Shown here: piece by piece, positions 16,878 to 25,620 of the stretch | Position numbering within the stretch: the stretch's first letter is position 1 | Layout of the letters: each line of letters begins with the position of its first letter | From: Vicinibacter sp964507535 | GTDB taxonomy: Bacteria > Bacteroidota > Bacteroidia > Chitinophagales > Saprospiraceae | Assembly (NCBI GenBank): GCA_964507535.1 | Contig: CAZDQG010000018.1 | Coordinates: 1-64,000 of the forward strand | DNA: 64,000 nt | Direction: 5' to 3' | Notes under the pieces: model-generated | The model's input: the letters and a program-made list of their open reading frames with translations, nothing else | Database searches by the model: none | What the model was told of the DNA's origin: nothing | Translations under genes and position numbers: made by a program

Positions 16878-17639
16878 ATGTCTGGTAGCCAGGTGTTCAT
16901 ATATGTATTTTTTGGAATTCTTGTTGCAGGTTCGCTGTTTTATTCCTGGATACTTGCGACGCGATCAAGAAAAGAAGCCCTTGATTGCCAAAGAGAATAT
17001 GAGCTACTTAAAATCCAGTACGATCAAATCCGGAAAGAGAAAATAGATCAGGAGGACCGCCTGAACCAGGCAGAATCGCAGGAGCGCACATATAAAGTTG
17101 CTTTCGAAGATTGGAAATCAAAATACAGTTTGCTGGAGGAAAATTTCCTACGTCTAAGAAAAGAATTGGAATCACAGGTTGAAAATCCGCATAAGGATAT
17201 GGAGGCATTAAAAAATGAACTCCTCCAAAAATCAGAGCGGATCAACATGCTCGAAAATCAGCTTCAACAATGGTCTTTGCAGAGTTCCGCTACGAAACAA
17301 CAGGCACCTTCCGATTCAAAAATAATTGCCGATCTGAAGTCCATCCTTGATCAGCATCTGGCTATCATCAGTCAGATCATAGGTGACGAAAAAATGGAGC
17401 AGTATACGCAAAAATCAACTCCGGCGGATCCCCTCCACCTGATAAAAGGCATTGATGCACATATCAGCCAGGCCTTGCAATCACATGGTATACGCAGCTT
17501 TGAACAAATTGCTCAAATTCCAAAGAAAGACCTGCGCAAATGGATGATTGAGTTTGAGGACATCGATGATAAGTTGATTGAATCCTGGCCTTACCAGGCA
17601 GAAGCGATCCTCAATGTGCGTCACAATGCACATGTATAA
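16878..17639 (+). CDS. Membrane-anchored coiled-coil protein with C-terminal HhH-like domain
   Basis: 253 residues. A single N-terminal membrane helix (about 6-27, VFIYVFFGILVAGSLFYSWIL) is followed by a long charged coiled coil (about 30-135, with EYELLKIQYDQIRKEKIDQE and LRKELESQVENPHKDMEAL). After a linker, residues ~185-245 form a helix-hairpin-helix-like unit: DPLHLIKGIDAHISQALQSHGIRSFEQIAQI, like the KGIGPKI.. LNE.GI.TFEQIA modules often attached to envelope proteins. The likely picture is an inner-membrane protein projecting a coiled coil into the cytoplasm, with a small domain that may bind DNA or protein. Function unknown. It ends 60 bases before the convergent ABC permease gene. Confidence 0.75.
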   Translation: MSGSQVFIYVFFGILVAGSLFYSWILATRSRKEALDCQREYELLKIQYDQIRKEKIDQEDRLNQAESQERTYKVAFEDWKSKYSLLEENFLRLRKELESQVENPHKDMEALKNELLQKSERINMLENQLQQWSLQSSATKQQAPSDSKIIADLKSILDQHLAIISQIIGDEKMEQYTQKSTPADPLHLIKGIDAHISQALQSHGIRSFEQIAQIPKKDLRKWMIEFEDIDDKLIESWPYQAEAILNVRHNAHV

Positions 17640-17699
17640 GCGCCGTTTTTCTTTGTAGTTAGCATTTATTTTTTGACAGGAAGGAAATTATTGCATGAA

Positions 17700-18818
17700 T
17701 CAATTTTTCTTGCGGTAATTCAACACAGCTAAACCAATAAGGATCACAGCCATCATGGATATCGCCTTCAAGGAAGGTAAAATATCGATCAGTCCACTAC
17801 CCTTCATAACTACCATTCGCATGACCTTGACAAAATATGCCAGTGGATTTATATAGGTAAAGGTTTTAGCCCATGCAGGCATACTTTCAATTGGGGTATA
17901 TAATCCACTCAACATGATACATACCATCATGATAAAGAAATTGATCAGCATGGCTTGCTGCTGGGTATATACAAATGTGGAAACCAAAAAGCCAAGCCCC
18001 AGGACTGCAGCCAAATACACGGAAGAAAACAAATAGATCAAACCAATATGCCCTTCCGGTTTAATTCCATAAAAAACATAGCCAACGGTAAGCCCAAGTG
18101 TGAGCACAATCTGACCCATTATCCAAAATGGAATCAACTTTCCTACGATGAATTCATACTTCCGAATTGGAGACACATTAATTTGTTCGATCGTTCCAAT
18201 CTCCTTTTCCTTCACCAGATTTAATGCGGCCATTGCAGATCCAACCATAGTCAGCAAGATGACGAGTATTCCGGGAACCATAAATAACTTATAGTTCAGA
18301 TGGGGGTTAAACCAGTATACAGGTTCAATTTGAATGAGAGGAACCACATTAAACTTTGGAAATTGCACCCATTTGGTTCGCACCTCTGTATTGAAATCAC
18401 GTAAAATGCTCAGCATATACTGGGAACCCACTCCTGCGCGTTGTCCATTCACAGCATTCACAGTAAGGGCCAATTGCGTTTTGTTCTCGCGAACCAAATC
18501 CCTCTCAAAATGTGGAGGGAATTCAAGGATCATGTCCGCCTTATTGGAAGACAATTGCTGCAATGCTTCATCGTAACTGGAAGCACCATCAACCAGGTAA
18601 ATATATCCACTGGAGCAGATTTTATGAATCAGCTGTTCCGAATAGCTTGAATGGCTCTGATCGACAACAGCCAATTTTATATGTTTGACTTCGTAATTTG
18701 CAGCCATAGGAATGACAATCAATTGGATGATAGGCATTACAACCAGCATGCGAATATTCGCCTTGTCCCTGAAAAACTGGGCAAATTCCTTTCGTATTAG
18801 ATATCCTATTACCCGCAT
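17700..18818 (-). CDS. ABC-2 type permease (second of pair), YhhJ/YbhR-like
   Basis: 372 residues with the ABC-2 exporter layout: one N-terminal membrane helix (about 22-40, RMLVVMPIIQLIVIPMAANY), a ~140-residue periplasmic domain, then five helices from about residue 180 (VPGILVILLTMVGSAMAALNLVKEKEIG). The motif VKEKEIGTIEQINVSPI and the segment IMLSGLYTPIESMPAWAKTFTYINPLAYFVKVMR are typical of drug-exporter-type permeases. It is the last gene of the six-gene efflux operon, 6 bases after the preceding permease. The pair probably forms a heterodimeric channel with the two ATPases. Confidence 0.9.
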   Translation of the reverse strand: MRVIGYLIRKEFAQFFRDKANIRMLVVMPIIQLIVIPMAANYEVKHIKLAVVDQSHSSYSEQLIHKICSSGYIYLVDGASSYDEALQQLSSNKADMILEFPPHFERDLVRENKTQLALTVNAVNGQRAGVGSQYMLSILRDFNTEVRTKWVQFPKFNVVPLIQIEPVYWFNPHLNYKLFMVPGILVILLTMVGSAMAALNLVKEKEIGTIEQINVSPIRKYEFIVGKLIPFWIMGQIVLTLGLTVGYVFYGIKPEGHIGLIYLFSSVYLAAVLGLGFLVSTFVYTQQQAMLINFFIMMVCIMLSGLYTPIESMPAWAKTFTYINPLAYFVKVMRMVVMKGSGLIDILPSLKAISMMAVILIGLAVLNYRKKN

Positions 18819-18824
18819 GGTTTC

Positions 18825-19934
18825 TCAGACTTGTAAATGTTGATCAAACTTACGTATACTCAAAAAAAGCATAAAAACCGTCATGCCTGTAAGTATTACA
18901 CTTTCCTTCCAAACTGCTTTAAGTCCCAGTCCCTTGATCATTATAGAATTGACAAGATAAAAAAACCATTTCGAAGGCACCAAATTTGAAACAAGCTGCA
19001 GCGGGATCGGCATATTATCAATTGGAAACATAAATCCACTAAGCATCAATGTTGGCATAAATAAGCCAATCAGAGTTCCAAACATTGCAGCAGTTTGTGT
19101 TTGTGCAATAGTAGAAACAAACATGCCCAGTGATAAAGAAGTCACACTAAACAAAACACCCATTGAAAGCAGCAGAAATAGGCTTCCGCGAATGGGAACA
19201 TGAAGCACAAAATAACTCAGTAAAAGAATGGAACAAATGTTTATAAACGACAAAGAAAGGTAAGGAATGGTTTTTGCAGTAACAACCCACAGTGGCTTAA
19301 TAGGAGAAACGAGCAGGACTTCCATCGTTCCCATTTCCTTCTCGCGCACAATCGCTACGGATGTCATCAAGGAGCAAATAAGCAGAAGGACCATTGCCAT
19401 AACACCTGGTACAAACTGATATGCTGATTGCAGTTGTGGATTGTACATCATGCGCACCTCTGTATCTATCTGATAAGGCAGCTTATTGTTTACAAGGAGT
19501 TCGTTCTGGTAATCGCGAAAAATGCTGCTGGCATATGCAACCAGGGTATTTCCGACATTGGGATCAGACGCATCCACAATGAATTGTACGCGTGCATCAT
19601 TTTGATGTCGAAGTGCGTGCCCAAATTCCTGGGGAAAATAAACGATCATTCGTATGTTTCCCTTTTTAAAAGCGCTATGAATTTCTTGTTCCGAATTCAG
19701 TATTGAGCTGATATCAAAATACTTGCTTGCTTCGAGCCTTTCGATGAGTAAGTGGGAAGTTGCATCGCATGACCGGTCCAGAATGGCAATATTTGAATTT
19801 TTCACTTCATTTGACAAGGCAAAGCCAAAGATCAGTATCTGAGCTACAGGCATGCCAAATAAAATAAAAAGTGTCCTTTTGTCGCGCAGGATATGCAACC
19901 ATTCTTTCCGGACAAATACAAGAAACTGATTCAT
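18825..19934 (-). CDS. ABC-2 type permease (first of pair), YbhS-like
   Basis: 369 residues, the same layout as its neighbour: N-terminal helix (TLFILFGMPVAQILIFGFAL), a periplasmic domain to about residue 170, and a C-terminal membrane bundle starting FVPGVMAMVLLLICSLMTSVAIV. The coupling-helix motif VREKEMGTMEVLLVSPIKPLWVV and FMPTLMLSGFMFPIDNMPIPLQLVSNLVPSKWF match ABC-2 drug-export permeases. It begins 3 bases after the preceding ATPase stop, so translation is tightly coupled. Likely partner of the second permease in one transporter with the HlyD and TolC proteins of the same operon. Confidence 0.9.
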   Translation of the reverse strand: MNQFLVFVRKEWLHILRDKRTLFILFGMPVAQILIFGFALSNEVKNSNIAILDRSCDATSHLLIERLEASKYFDISSILNSEQEIHSAFKKGNIRMIVYFPQEFGHALRHQNDARVQFIVDASDPNVGNTLVAYASSIFRDYQNELLVNNKLPYQIDTEVRMMYNPQLQSAYQFVPGVMAMVLLLICSLMTSVAIVREKEMGTMEVLLVSPIKPLWVVTAKTIPYLSLSFINICSILLLSYFVLHVPIRGSLFLLLSMGVLFSVTSLSLGMFVSTIAQTQTAAMFGTLIGLFMPTLMLSGFMFPIDNMPIPLQLVSNLVPSKWFFYLVNSIMIKGLGLKAVWKESVILTGMTVFMLFLSIRKFDQHLQV

Positions 19935-19937
19935 AAA

Positions 19938-20678
19938 TTATTCGATGCGGTTTGAATGGCGTGCCAATTTAAGAAATACAGATTCCATAGAATTCGATTC
20001 AAAATCCATCTTCAGCTGTTGCGGCGAACCAAGCGCCGCAATTTTACCATCAACCATTATAGAAACCCTGTTGCAATATTCTGCCTCATCCATATAATGT
20101 GTTGTTACAAAAACGGAATTCCCTAAATGTGCATAATGTAGAATTAACTCCCAAAATTCACGCCTCGTAATCGGATCCACTCCTCCGGTGGGTTCATCCA
20201 AAAATACGAGCAATGGATTGTGAAAAATTGAGATGGAGAAAGAAAGCTTTTGTTTCCATCCCAATGGAAGTGACTTGACAAGATGGTTTCTGAATTCTTC
20301 GAGTTTCAAAAAATGCAGCACCTCTTCTGTCTTGCTACGGATATTGTTTCCACGCATCCCATAAATTCCTCCGTAGAATTGCATGTTTTCAACCAAAGTG
20401 AGATCCTCATAAAGCGAAAATCTCTGACTCATATAGCCAATATTTCTTTTGATGGATTCACTTTGCTTGTATACATCGTACTCCAGTACTTTTGCTTCAC
20501 CGGATGTAGGTTTTGACAATCCGCAAAGCATCCGTATGGCTGTCGTTTTACCTGCACCATTCGCTCCGAGAAATCCAAATATTTCACCACGCTCCACATG
20601 AAATGTTATATGGTCAACAGCAGTGAAGGAACCAAATCTTTTGCTGAGATTTTTCGCGTCAATTACGAAGTCTGCCAT
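19938..20678 (-). CDS. ABC transporter ATP-binding protein (second ATPase)
   Basis: 246 residues from ATG 20678, which shares one base with the stop of the previous ATPase (TGATG); a longer frame exists to 20708 but only adds a non-family N-terminus. Walker A is GANGAGKTTAIRM, Walker B with the D-loop is LLVFLDEPTGGVDP, and the switch His is in VFVTTHYMDEAEYC. The ABC signature is unusual: the expected LSGG position reads LPLGWKQKLSFS, so this ATPase may have one weak catalytic site and pair with the intact first ATPase. It powers the ABC-2 permeases downstream. Confidence 0.9.
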   Translation of the reverse strand: MADFVIDAKNLSKRFGSFTAVDHITFHVERGEIFGFLGANGAGKTTAIRMLCGLSKPTSGEAKVLEYDVYKQSESIKRNIGYMSQRFSLYEDLTLVENMQFYGGIYGMRGNNIRSKTEEVLHFLKLEEFRNHLVKSLPLGWKQKLSFSISIFHNPLLVFLDEPTGGVDPITRREFWELILHYAHLGNSVFVTTHYMDEAEYCNRVSIMVDGKIAALGSPQQLKMDFESNSMESVFLKLARHSNRIE

Positions 20679-21607
20679 CAGTTGGAACCCATTAGTTGCA
20701 TAAAACAATCTTCTATTCCTGCCCGTATACCTTGGATTTCAATGTTGTGGTGGCCTCTTTCCTTCAAATACAAGCTACATTGTTCTTCCGCTCCGTTTTC
20801 AGAATGGAAAGCGACATGATAACTGTCACCAAATGCAAAACAGGAGCGGACAGCGGGTGAGGCTTTGAGGTCGACCATCAATTGAAACATGAGATTCGTG
20901 CGTATGCGGTACAGCTTATACGGGAATCCTGCAATGATTTCCTGCGGCTTTGCTGTTTGCAGAATTTTTCCATGCTGAATCAGTGCAACGCGGTCGCAGA
21001 GTGTAGCCTCATCCATGTAGGGCGTACTTACAAAAATGGTGATGTCCTGCGATTTGAGATTCTTGAGCATTTCCCAAAATTCCATACGCGAAACGGCATC
21101 AACTCCCGTAGTAGGCTCATCCAAAAACAATATCCGTGGTTTATGAATCAGGGCGCAGCACAAGGCCAGTTTTTGTTTCATTCCACCTGAAAGCTGTCCT
21201 GCCTTGCGCGTTTTGAATGGTTCGAGCTGTTTGTAAATAGACTCAATCAAATGGTAATTCAATTCAAGCTTTTGTTTGAATACAGCGGCAAAGAAGTGAA
21301 GATTTTCTTCAACACTTAAGTCCTGATACAGTGAAAACCTGCCGGGCATATATCCTAACATTTTACGGACCTCGGCATAATTTTTCAATACATCCAGGCC
21401 TTCCAGGTACACATTTCCTTCATCAGGAATTATCAGACTGGTCATAATACGTATGAGCGAAGTTTTTCCAGCCCCGTCCGGACCAATCAAACCGAATAAT
21501 TCGGCTCTGCTTACAGACAAATTGATGCCCTTAAGTGCTTTGACCCGTTCCGATTTATTTTGATAACTTCTGGAAACATTCTCCAACTCTATACTTTGCA
21601 TGGCCAT
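20678..21607 (-). CDS. ABC transporter ATP-binding protein (first ATPase)
   Basis: 309 residues. Walker A GPDGAGKTSLIRIM, canonical signature LSGGMKQKLALCCALIH, Walker B ILFLDEPTTGVDAVS and switch region FVSTPYMDEATLCD (Pro replaces the usual His). A C-terminal extension of ~80 residues follows the ATPase core. The start shares one base with the stop of the HlyD gene. The order HlyD, ATPase, ATPase, permease, permease matches the YbhG-YbhF-YbhS-YbhR type exporter, in which YbhF is a fusion of two ATPases; here they are separate genes. Confidence 0.9.
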   Translation of the reverse strand: MAMQSIELENVSRSYQNKSERVKALKGINLSVSRAELFGLIGPDGAGKTSLIRIMTSLIIPDEGNVYLEGLDVLKNYAEVRKMLGYMPGRFSLYQDLSVEENLHFFAAVFKQKLELNYHLIESIYKQLEPFKTRKAGQLSGGMKQKLALCCALIHKPRILFLDEPTTGVDAVSRMEFWEMLKNLKSQDITIFVSTPYMDEATLCDRVALIQHGKILQTAKPQEIIAGFPYKLYRIRTNLMFQLMVDLKASPAVRSCFAFGDSYHVAFHSENGAEEQCSLYLKERGHHNIEIQGIRAGIEDCFMQLMGSN

Positions 21608-22620
21608 CAGAATTTCACTTCACCATACATACCTAATTTCAAATATCCGTCATTCGGAACCACGATTTTGATGGCATACACCAGGTTTGCCCTTTCATCC
21701 GCAGTTTGAATTGTCTTAGGAGTAAATTCGGACTTTTCGCTTATCCAACTGAGGCGTCCCTGATATTCTTTTGGATCCTGATCTCCATAACGGATTGTCA
21801 CTTTTACATTTTGATTCAATTGAAGCTTTGGAAGTTGGTGTCCATCTACATATGCACGCAACGTAAGTTCCCGCAGGTCAGCCATTTTGAAAAGGGGTTT
21901 CCCTGGTGTGACGACTTCTCCCTGATGAACGTAGCTTGTAAGTACCGTACCGTTCATTGGGCTGCGTACGTTCGACTTGGAAAGAATGTCATCTGCAGCT
22001 GCTTTGCGCATGAGGATCACTTCCTTTTCACTCAGGATACCTGTGTTTTGAATCGATACCTGGTCCTTATAGGATTTTTTTTGTTGTTGGATCAGTTGAA
22101 CCTGGCTTTGCGCAAGTTCCAGTTGCTTTTTAAGCACATCCAATTGATTTCTGACATCGTCCAGTTGCTTGGCTGTCGCAGCCTTTGAGTTGTACAGCTC
22201 CTGGATTCTCTTGTATTCTGATGTAGCATATTCAAGCTGAACCTGCAGTACATTTATTTGCTTCATTTGGACTGCTTCCTGCGCGTTTAGAATGTTCAGT
22301 TGCGGATCCGGAGAATTCGTTTTCTTGTAGAGGGCCTCCACACTTTTTTCCCACTGCTGACTTTGAATAATATATTGCGCAGGATCGATACGAGCAACCA
22401 TAGAATCTTTTATCAATGAAGCACCCTCCTGTACCCTGTACTCTAATATTTTTCCTGTGATCTCAGAAGATACAATAACCTCTTCCGATTCAAAAACACC
22501 TGTTGCATCATAATCCGAGGAATCCCTTCTGCACGAAATGACCAGAGCACATAGCACAAGGAATACGACGCAACTTTGGGTTTTCCGGATCTTATTAATT
22601 CTTAGTTCTTTAGAGCCCAT
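21607..22620 (-). CDS. HlyD-family periplasmic adaptor lipoprotein
   Basis: 337 residues from ATG 22620, overlapping the TolC gene end by 11 bases; further upstream starts at 22638 and 22701 are possible but overlap more. The N-terminus has a lipobox-like ALVISC, so it may be an inner-membrane lipoprotein. Layout is that of membrane-fusion proteins: a barrel-sandwich half (VSSEITGKILEYRVQEGASLIKD), a long alpha-hairpin coiled coil (about 85-200, many Gln/Leu heptads), the second lipoyl half (VRSPMNGTVLTSYVHQGEVVTPGK) and a beta-barrel (KVTIRYGDQDPKEYQGRLSWI). It connects the ABC pump to the TolC channel of the same operon. Confidence 0.88.
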   Translation of the reverse strand: MGSKELRINKIRKTQSCVVFLVLCALVISCRRDSSDYDATGVFESEEVIVSSEITGKILEYRVQEGASLIKDSMVARIDPAQYIIQSQQWEKSVEALYKKTNSPDPQLNILNAQEAVQMKQINVLQVQLEYATSEYKRIQELYNSKAATAKQLDDVRNQLDVLKKQLELAQSQVQLIQQQKKSYKDQVSIQNTGILSEKEVILMRKAAADDILSKSNVRSPMNGTVLTSYVHQGEVVTPGKPLFKMADLRELTLRAYVDGHQLPKLQLNQNVKVTIRYGDQDPKEYQGRLSWISEKSEFTPKTIQTADERANLVYAIKIVVPNDGYLKLGMYGEVKF

Positions 22621-23881
22621 TCTGATATTTTTTTTCATAATTTGCCTGAATGAATTGTATCTGATGAATGCGTGCGCTGATAAGGGCTTTATCAACAGCA
22701 TGTACTTCCTTTAGATAATCGTTTAGCGTGATAACTCCGTGATCCAATTGTGACGCACTTTGTTCTTTGATGCGCTTCCGCAATGCTACAAGCTCATCGT
22801 CCTTACGATTCAGATTCTTGTATTTTTCACTTTCGATGGTATATTGCAATGCATTCATCCTACATTGTAACAAAAAATTCTCGCGCTGTACATCTGTCAA
22901 ACTTTTTGAAATACGGTATTCCCTGTTGTAGTTCGAAAAATTTGCAAACACACTAAGGTTCCATGTAAAACGAACTCCGGCAATGTAGTAATCGCTGAAT
23001 TCATTTTTCAAAAAATTCAATGCAGGATTGGCATAGCCGACTTGACCGAACAATAAAATTTTGGGAATTCCCTGTCTTTTATTCATCAGAAGACTACCAG
23101 ATGAAAGTCCTACCTGCGCATCAAAAAGTGCAAGTTCTGGACGGGATAAAAGGTTTTCATCCATTGGCATGGTTGGGACTTCCATTTGTATATCCGTAGG
23201 GATATCCCGGCCAATCAAAATGCCAAGTTGTGAAATCCATTTCTTTGCATCGGCAAGCAACTCTTCCTTCCTTTGTTCAGCAGCTAGAATTTCAGCCTTC
23301 ACCTGAAGCAGTTGACTTTCCAATACCACGCCCGAACGGAAGGATGCTTCGGTCTTCGTATACAGATCATTTAAATCCAGTAATATAAAATCTGTGATGG
23401 CCAATTGCTCTTTCATTAAAAGAGCTGCAAAGTAGATCTGCATCACCCTTTCTTTAAGCTTATACAACTCTACTTCCGTTTTTTGAATTTCAAGCTGTCC
23501 GTTTGCATTGGCAATTTTCTTTTGAGCACTTGTCAGCAAACCATCGAATACAAGTTGACTCAATTCCAGAGTGTATTTATATTGGTCCTTACTTAAGGGA
23601 TCCGGCAAATCCAAACCCGGTATCTTGATGCTTAGCGAGGTAACATCTGATTGATAACTTGCCTGACCAAGGGTTGAAAGCTGAGGAATCCATTGTTTGT
23701 TGATGAGGGAAATTTTGTTGTCAGTTGCTTCCGACAAAAACTTTAATTGCCTGGTAAGGGGATATTGATCCCTTGCTAATTTCCAGCAAGAATCAAGTGT
23801 TAATATGTTTTTTTGCCCCCAGGCAAAAGTTCCATATAAAGCCACCAGCAAAATAAAAGGAAGTTGGAGCGCAAGACGCAT
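22610..23881 (-). CDS. TolC-family outer-membrane efflux channel
   Basis: 423 residues from ATG 23881, which starts the signal peptide MRLALQLPFILLVALYGTFAWGQ; the frame extends to 23920 but without a better signal. Two repeated helical halves typical of TolC are visible, each with long helices rich in Gln, Glu and Leu (for example TSAQKKIANANGQLEIQKTEVELYKLK and SKSLTDVQRENFLLQCRMNALQ) and short beta segments (YYIAGVRFTWNLSV). It opens the operon, so the outer-membrane component is made with its pump. A near-consensus -7 box (TATCTTTA at 23905-23912, minus strand) lies 24 bases upstream. Confidence 0.88.
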   Translation of the reverse strand: MRLALQLPFILLVALYGTFAWGQKNILTLDSCWKLARDQYPLTRQLKFLSEATDNKISLINKQWIPQLSTLGQASYQSDVTSLSIKIPGLDLPDPLSKDQYKYTLELSQLVFDGLLTSAQKKIANANGQLEIQKTEVELYKLKERVMQIYFAALLMKEQLAITDFILLDLNDLYTKTEASFRSGVVLESQLLQVKAEILAAEQRKEELLADAKKWISQLGILIGRDIPTDIQMEVPTMPMDENLLSRPELALFDAQVGLSSGSLLMNKRQGIPKILLFGQVGYANPALNFLKNEFSDYYIAGVRFTWNLSVFANFSNYNREYRISKSLTDVQRENFLLQCRMNALQYTIESEKYKNLNRKDDELVALRKRIKEQSASQLDHGVITLNDYLKEVHAVDKALISARIHQIQFIQANYEKKYQNGL

Positions 23882-23990
23882 GGAAGTGATGTTTAGAGTC
23901 GGGGTAAAGATAAGACTCAAACACGTCTTTTGTATTTAGAATATGCAGGCTCTCATTCGTATTGATTGATTTCAAAAACATTTGGTTTTA

Positions 23991-24344
23991 ATGGATTTTT
24001 CAGCACGATTTACAATGGTGCATAAACATTCTTATAGGCATTGTGAAGAGCTATAATATACATTTCATTTGAATCTGATCGGATGTGAAAAATTTAAATT
24101 TGATATCCACACAGGTATTCGGAATTTTTCAGTACGTAAATATTTTAACTATCCTGAACACAGCTTTGATTCTGACTGGCTAACATGTGAAGCCCTCTCC
24201 TGCCCAGCACCGTAAAGCATGTGTTTACGGTGCCTACCAGATGTGTTGTTCCTTAACGAAGCATGGTTATCATGTACGATGGGAATCCCCTTGTACTCTT
24301 TGCATTTGATTGGAAAACGAACGTTCGCAACTATAGCGATGTAA
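23991..24344 (+). pseudogene. Possible gene remnant with two in-frame stops
   Basis: Reading from ATG 23991 gives MDFSARFTMVHKHSYRHCEEL, TAA at 24054, then 52 residues without stop (containing KFDIHTGIRNFSVRKYF) to TAA at 24213, then 42 more codons to TAA at 24342. The amino-acid mix looks protein-like, with Cys, Trp and His and balanced charge. No family recognised. It could equally be a chance open stretch; only a search could decide. Confidence 0.2.
24207..24233. repeat. Perfect 10-bp inverted repeat
   Basis: GCACCGTAAA (24207-24216), 7-base spacer GCATGTG, TTTACGGTGC (24224-24233). It lies in the gap 165 bases beyond the stop of the saccharopine-dehydrogenase-like gene and 326 bases upstream of tolC. 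There is no T-run on either side, so an operator or RNA structure is as likely as a terminator. Confidence 0.5.
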
Positions 24345-24397
24345 ACCGGGACTATTTAGCAGAGTCCATAGACCCTATTGTGCATTTCGCCGGAGAA

Positions 24398-25561
24398 TTA
24401 AACGAACTCCTTATGTTTCTTTTGATTGTACACCGTTTGTATGAAACTTCCCTGTAAAAATGCAGAAGTATCAATTTGAGATTGCAAAACAGGCCCCCTT
24501 AAATTTCCACCGAGAAGCATTCGGGCTGCTTCCAGCATAGGAGCTGCAGTAGCAGTCTGAATTGCTTTCAGACGATGACTACCGACGTAGCTGGGTTCTA
24601 TTTTAAGACTTCGTTCCTTAATGCGCAGGACCCCTTTTGAATCCATTCCTTGCACACTTACATACAAAATGATGAGATCATCCTCTGAATGTGGAATTTC
24701 TTTGGACATTTTTTCAAGAAGGTAGTCCTCCTTATTTATTGAAGCCGGAACATTTTTCAGTATTTCTCTGACATATGAAAAGTGACCTGGATAGCGAATC
24801 GTTTTGTAATCGAGAAAATTCACTTTGCCTGCAAAATAATCGGGAAGGTCGGCAGCACCCCCGCTGGTGTAATCATCCTCGTAATGGATTCCATCCAAAA
24901 TAAGCTTTGTGGTATGTGACAAAGAGCCGCACTCCGTTTTTAAACCATCTTTAATGATGACTGCATTTTTAACATATTCGGTAGCGACACCTATAGGACT
25001 CCATGTAAATCCATAAAAATGTGGACCGACTGTTCTTTTTGGGAGGGCTCCAACTTTCATGGATATGCGCTCCACCTGATGATCACCATGTTCTTGTATA
25101 AACTCCTTATAGAGGTGATGAGCCAGGATATCCACATAACCTGGAGCAAGGCCCGACTGCAGCACAAAGCCCGTTTGCGCGTTACGGGAAATTTGAATGA
25201 TGCGTGCAGTTTCTTCTACATATTCCGTCAAATTGACATAATGAAGTCCGAACTCCAGTGCGAATGCGGCCATTCTTGGAGCTTCCGAGCCTGGAAGGCA
25301 ATCAAGAAGAATGTCGCCTGCACGGAATACATAAGCCATATGTTCGGTGCACTGGTTAGGATGTATTTCAAAAGATTCACTATGAGTTAGACTCGATGAG
25401 CCTTTTCGGATCCACTCTGCGGCATCCTCTGCCACGGAAAGGTGCAGGTCACCAAGGAATATTTCACAATCAAAATCTGGCTGTTCGGCCATGATCAGGC
25501 CTGCGGCTCTTCCAATTCCACCAGCACCGGCGATGATCACTTTGTGTTTAACGTAGGCCAT
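24398..25561 (-). CDS. Saccharopine dehydrogenase family protein
   Basis: 387 residues from ATG 25561 (MAYVKHKVIIAGAGGIGRAAG); the frame reaches 25603 but the family starts here. The Rossmann motif GAGGIGRAAG binds NAD(P). The chain continues through LLDCLPGSEAPRMAAFALEFGLHYVNLTEY and the Pro/Gly-rich core VLQSGLAPGYVDILA, then the C-terminal domain typical of saccharopine dehydrogenase-like reductases (YPGHFSYVREILKN). Such enzymes act in lysine breakdown or synthesis, or in carboxynorspermidine and related imino-acid reductions; the substrate cannot be told from sequence here. It is a single gene, divergent from ftsK. Confidence 0.85.
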   Translation of the reverse strand: MAYVKHKVIIAGAGGIGRAAGLIMAEQPDFDCEIFLGDLHLSVAEDAAEWIRKGSSSLTHSESFEIHPNQCTEHMAYVFRAGDILLDCLPGSEAPRMAAFALEFGLHYVNLTEYVEETARIIQISRNAQTGFVLQSGLAPGYVDILAHHLYKEFIQEHGDHQVERISMKVGALPKRTVGPHFYGFTWSPIGVATEYVKNAVIIKDGLKTECGSLSHTTKLILDGIHYEDDYTSGGAADLPDYFAGKVNFLDYKTIRYPGHFSYVREILKNVPASINKEDYLLEKMSKEIPHSEDDLIILYVSVQGMDSKGVLRIKERSLKIEPSYVGSHRLKAIQTATAAPMLEAARMLLGGNLRGPVLQSQIDTSAFLQGSFIQTVYNQKKHKEFV

Positions 25562-25620
25562 AAAAAATATTTTGGGCCTCAAAATTACGCGTTCAGATTC
25601 CAAAAGACGCCCGTTTCAAA

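Larger units (their letters stand above)
23882..24397. other. 516-base gap between tolC and the saccharopine-dehydrogenase-like gene
   Basis: No intact gene seen. One frame on the plus strand from an ATG at 23991 stays coding-like for over 100 codons but is broken by TAA at 24054 and 24213 (ending at 24344); it may be a decayed gene. The gap also holds a 10-bp-arm hairpin at 24207-24233 and the palindrome CGAACGTTCG at 24318-24327. The tolC promoter should lie near 23905. Confidence 0.5.

Noticed and set aside
24263..24457. 64-codon plus-strand frame at the end of the saccharopine-dehydrogenase-like gene
   Set aside because: It runs into the 3' end of a clear gene on the opposite strand and has no recognisable features.
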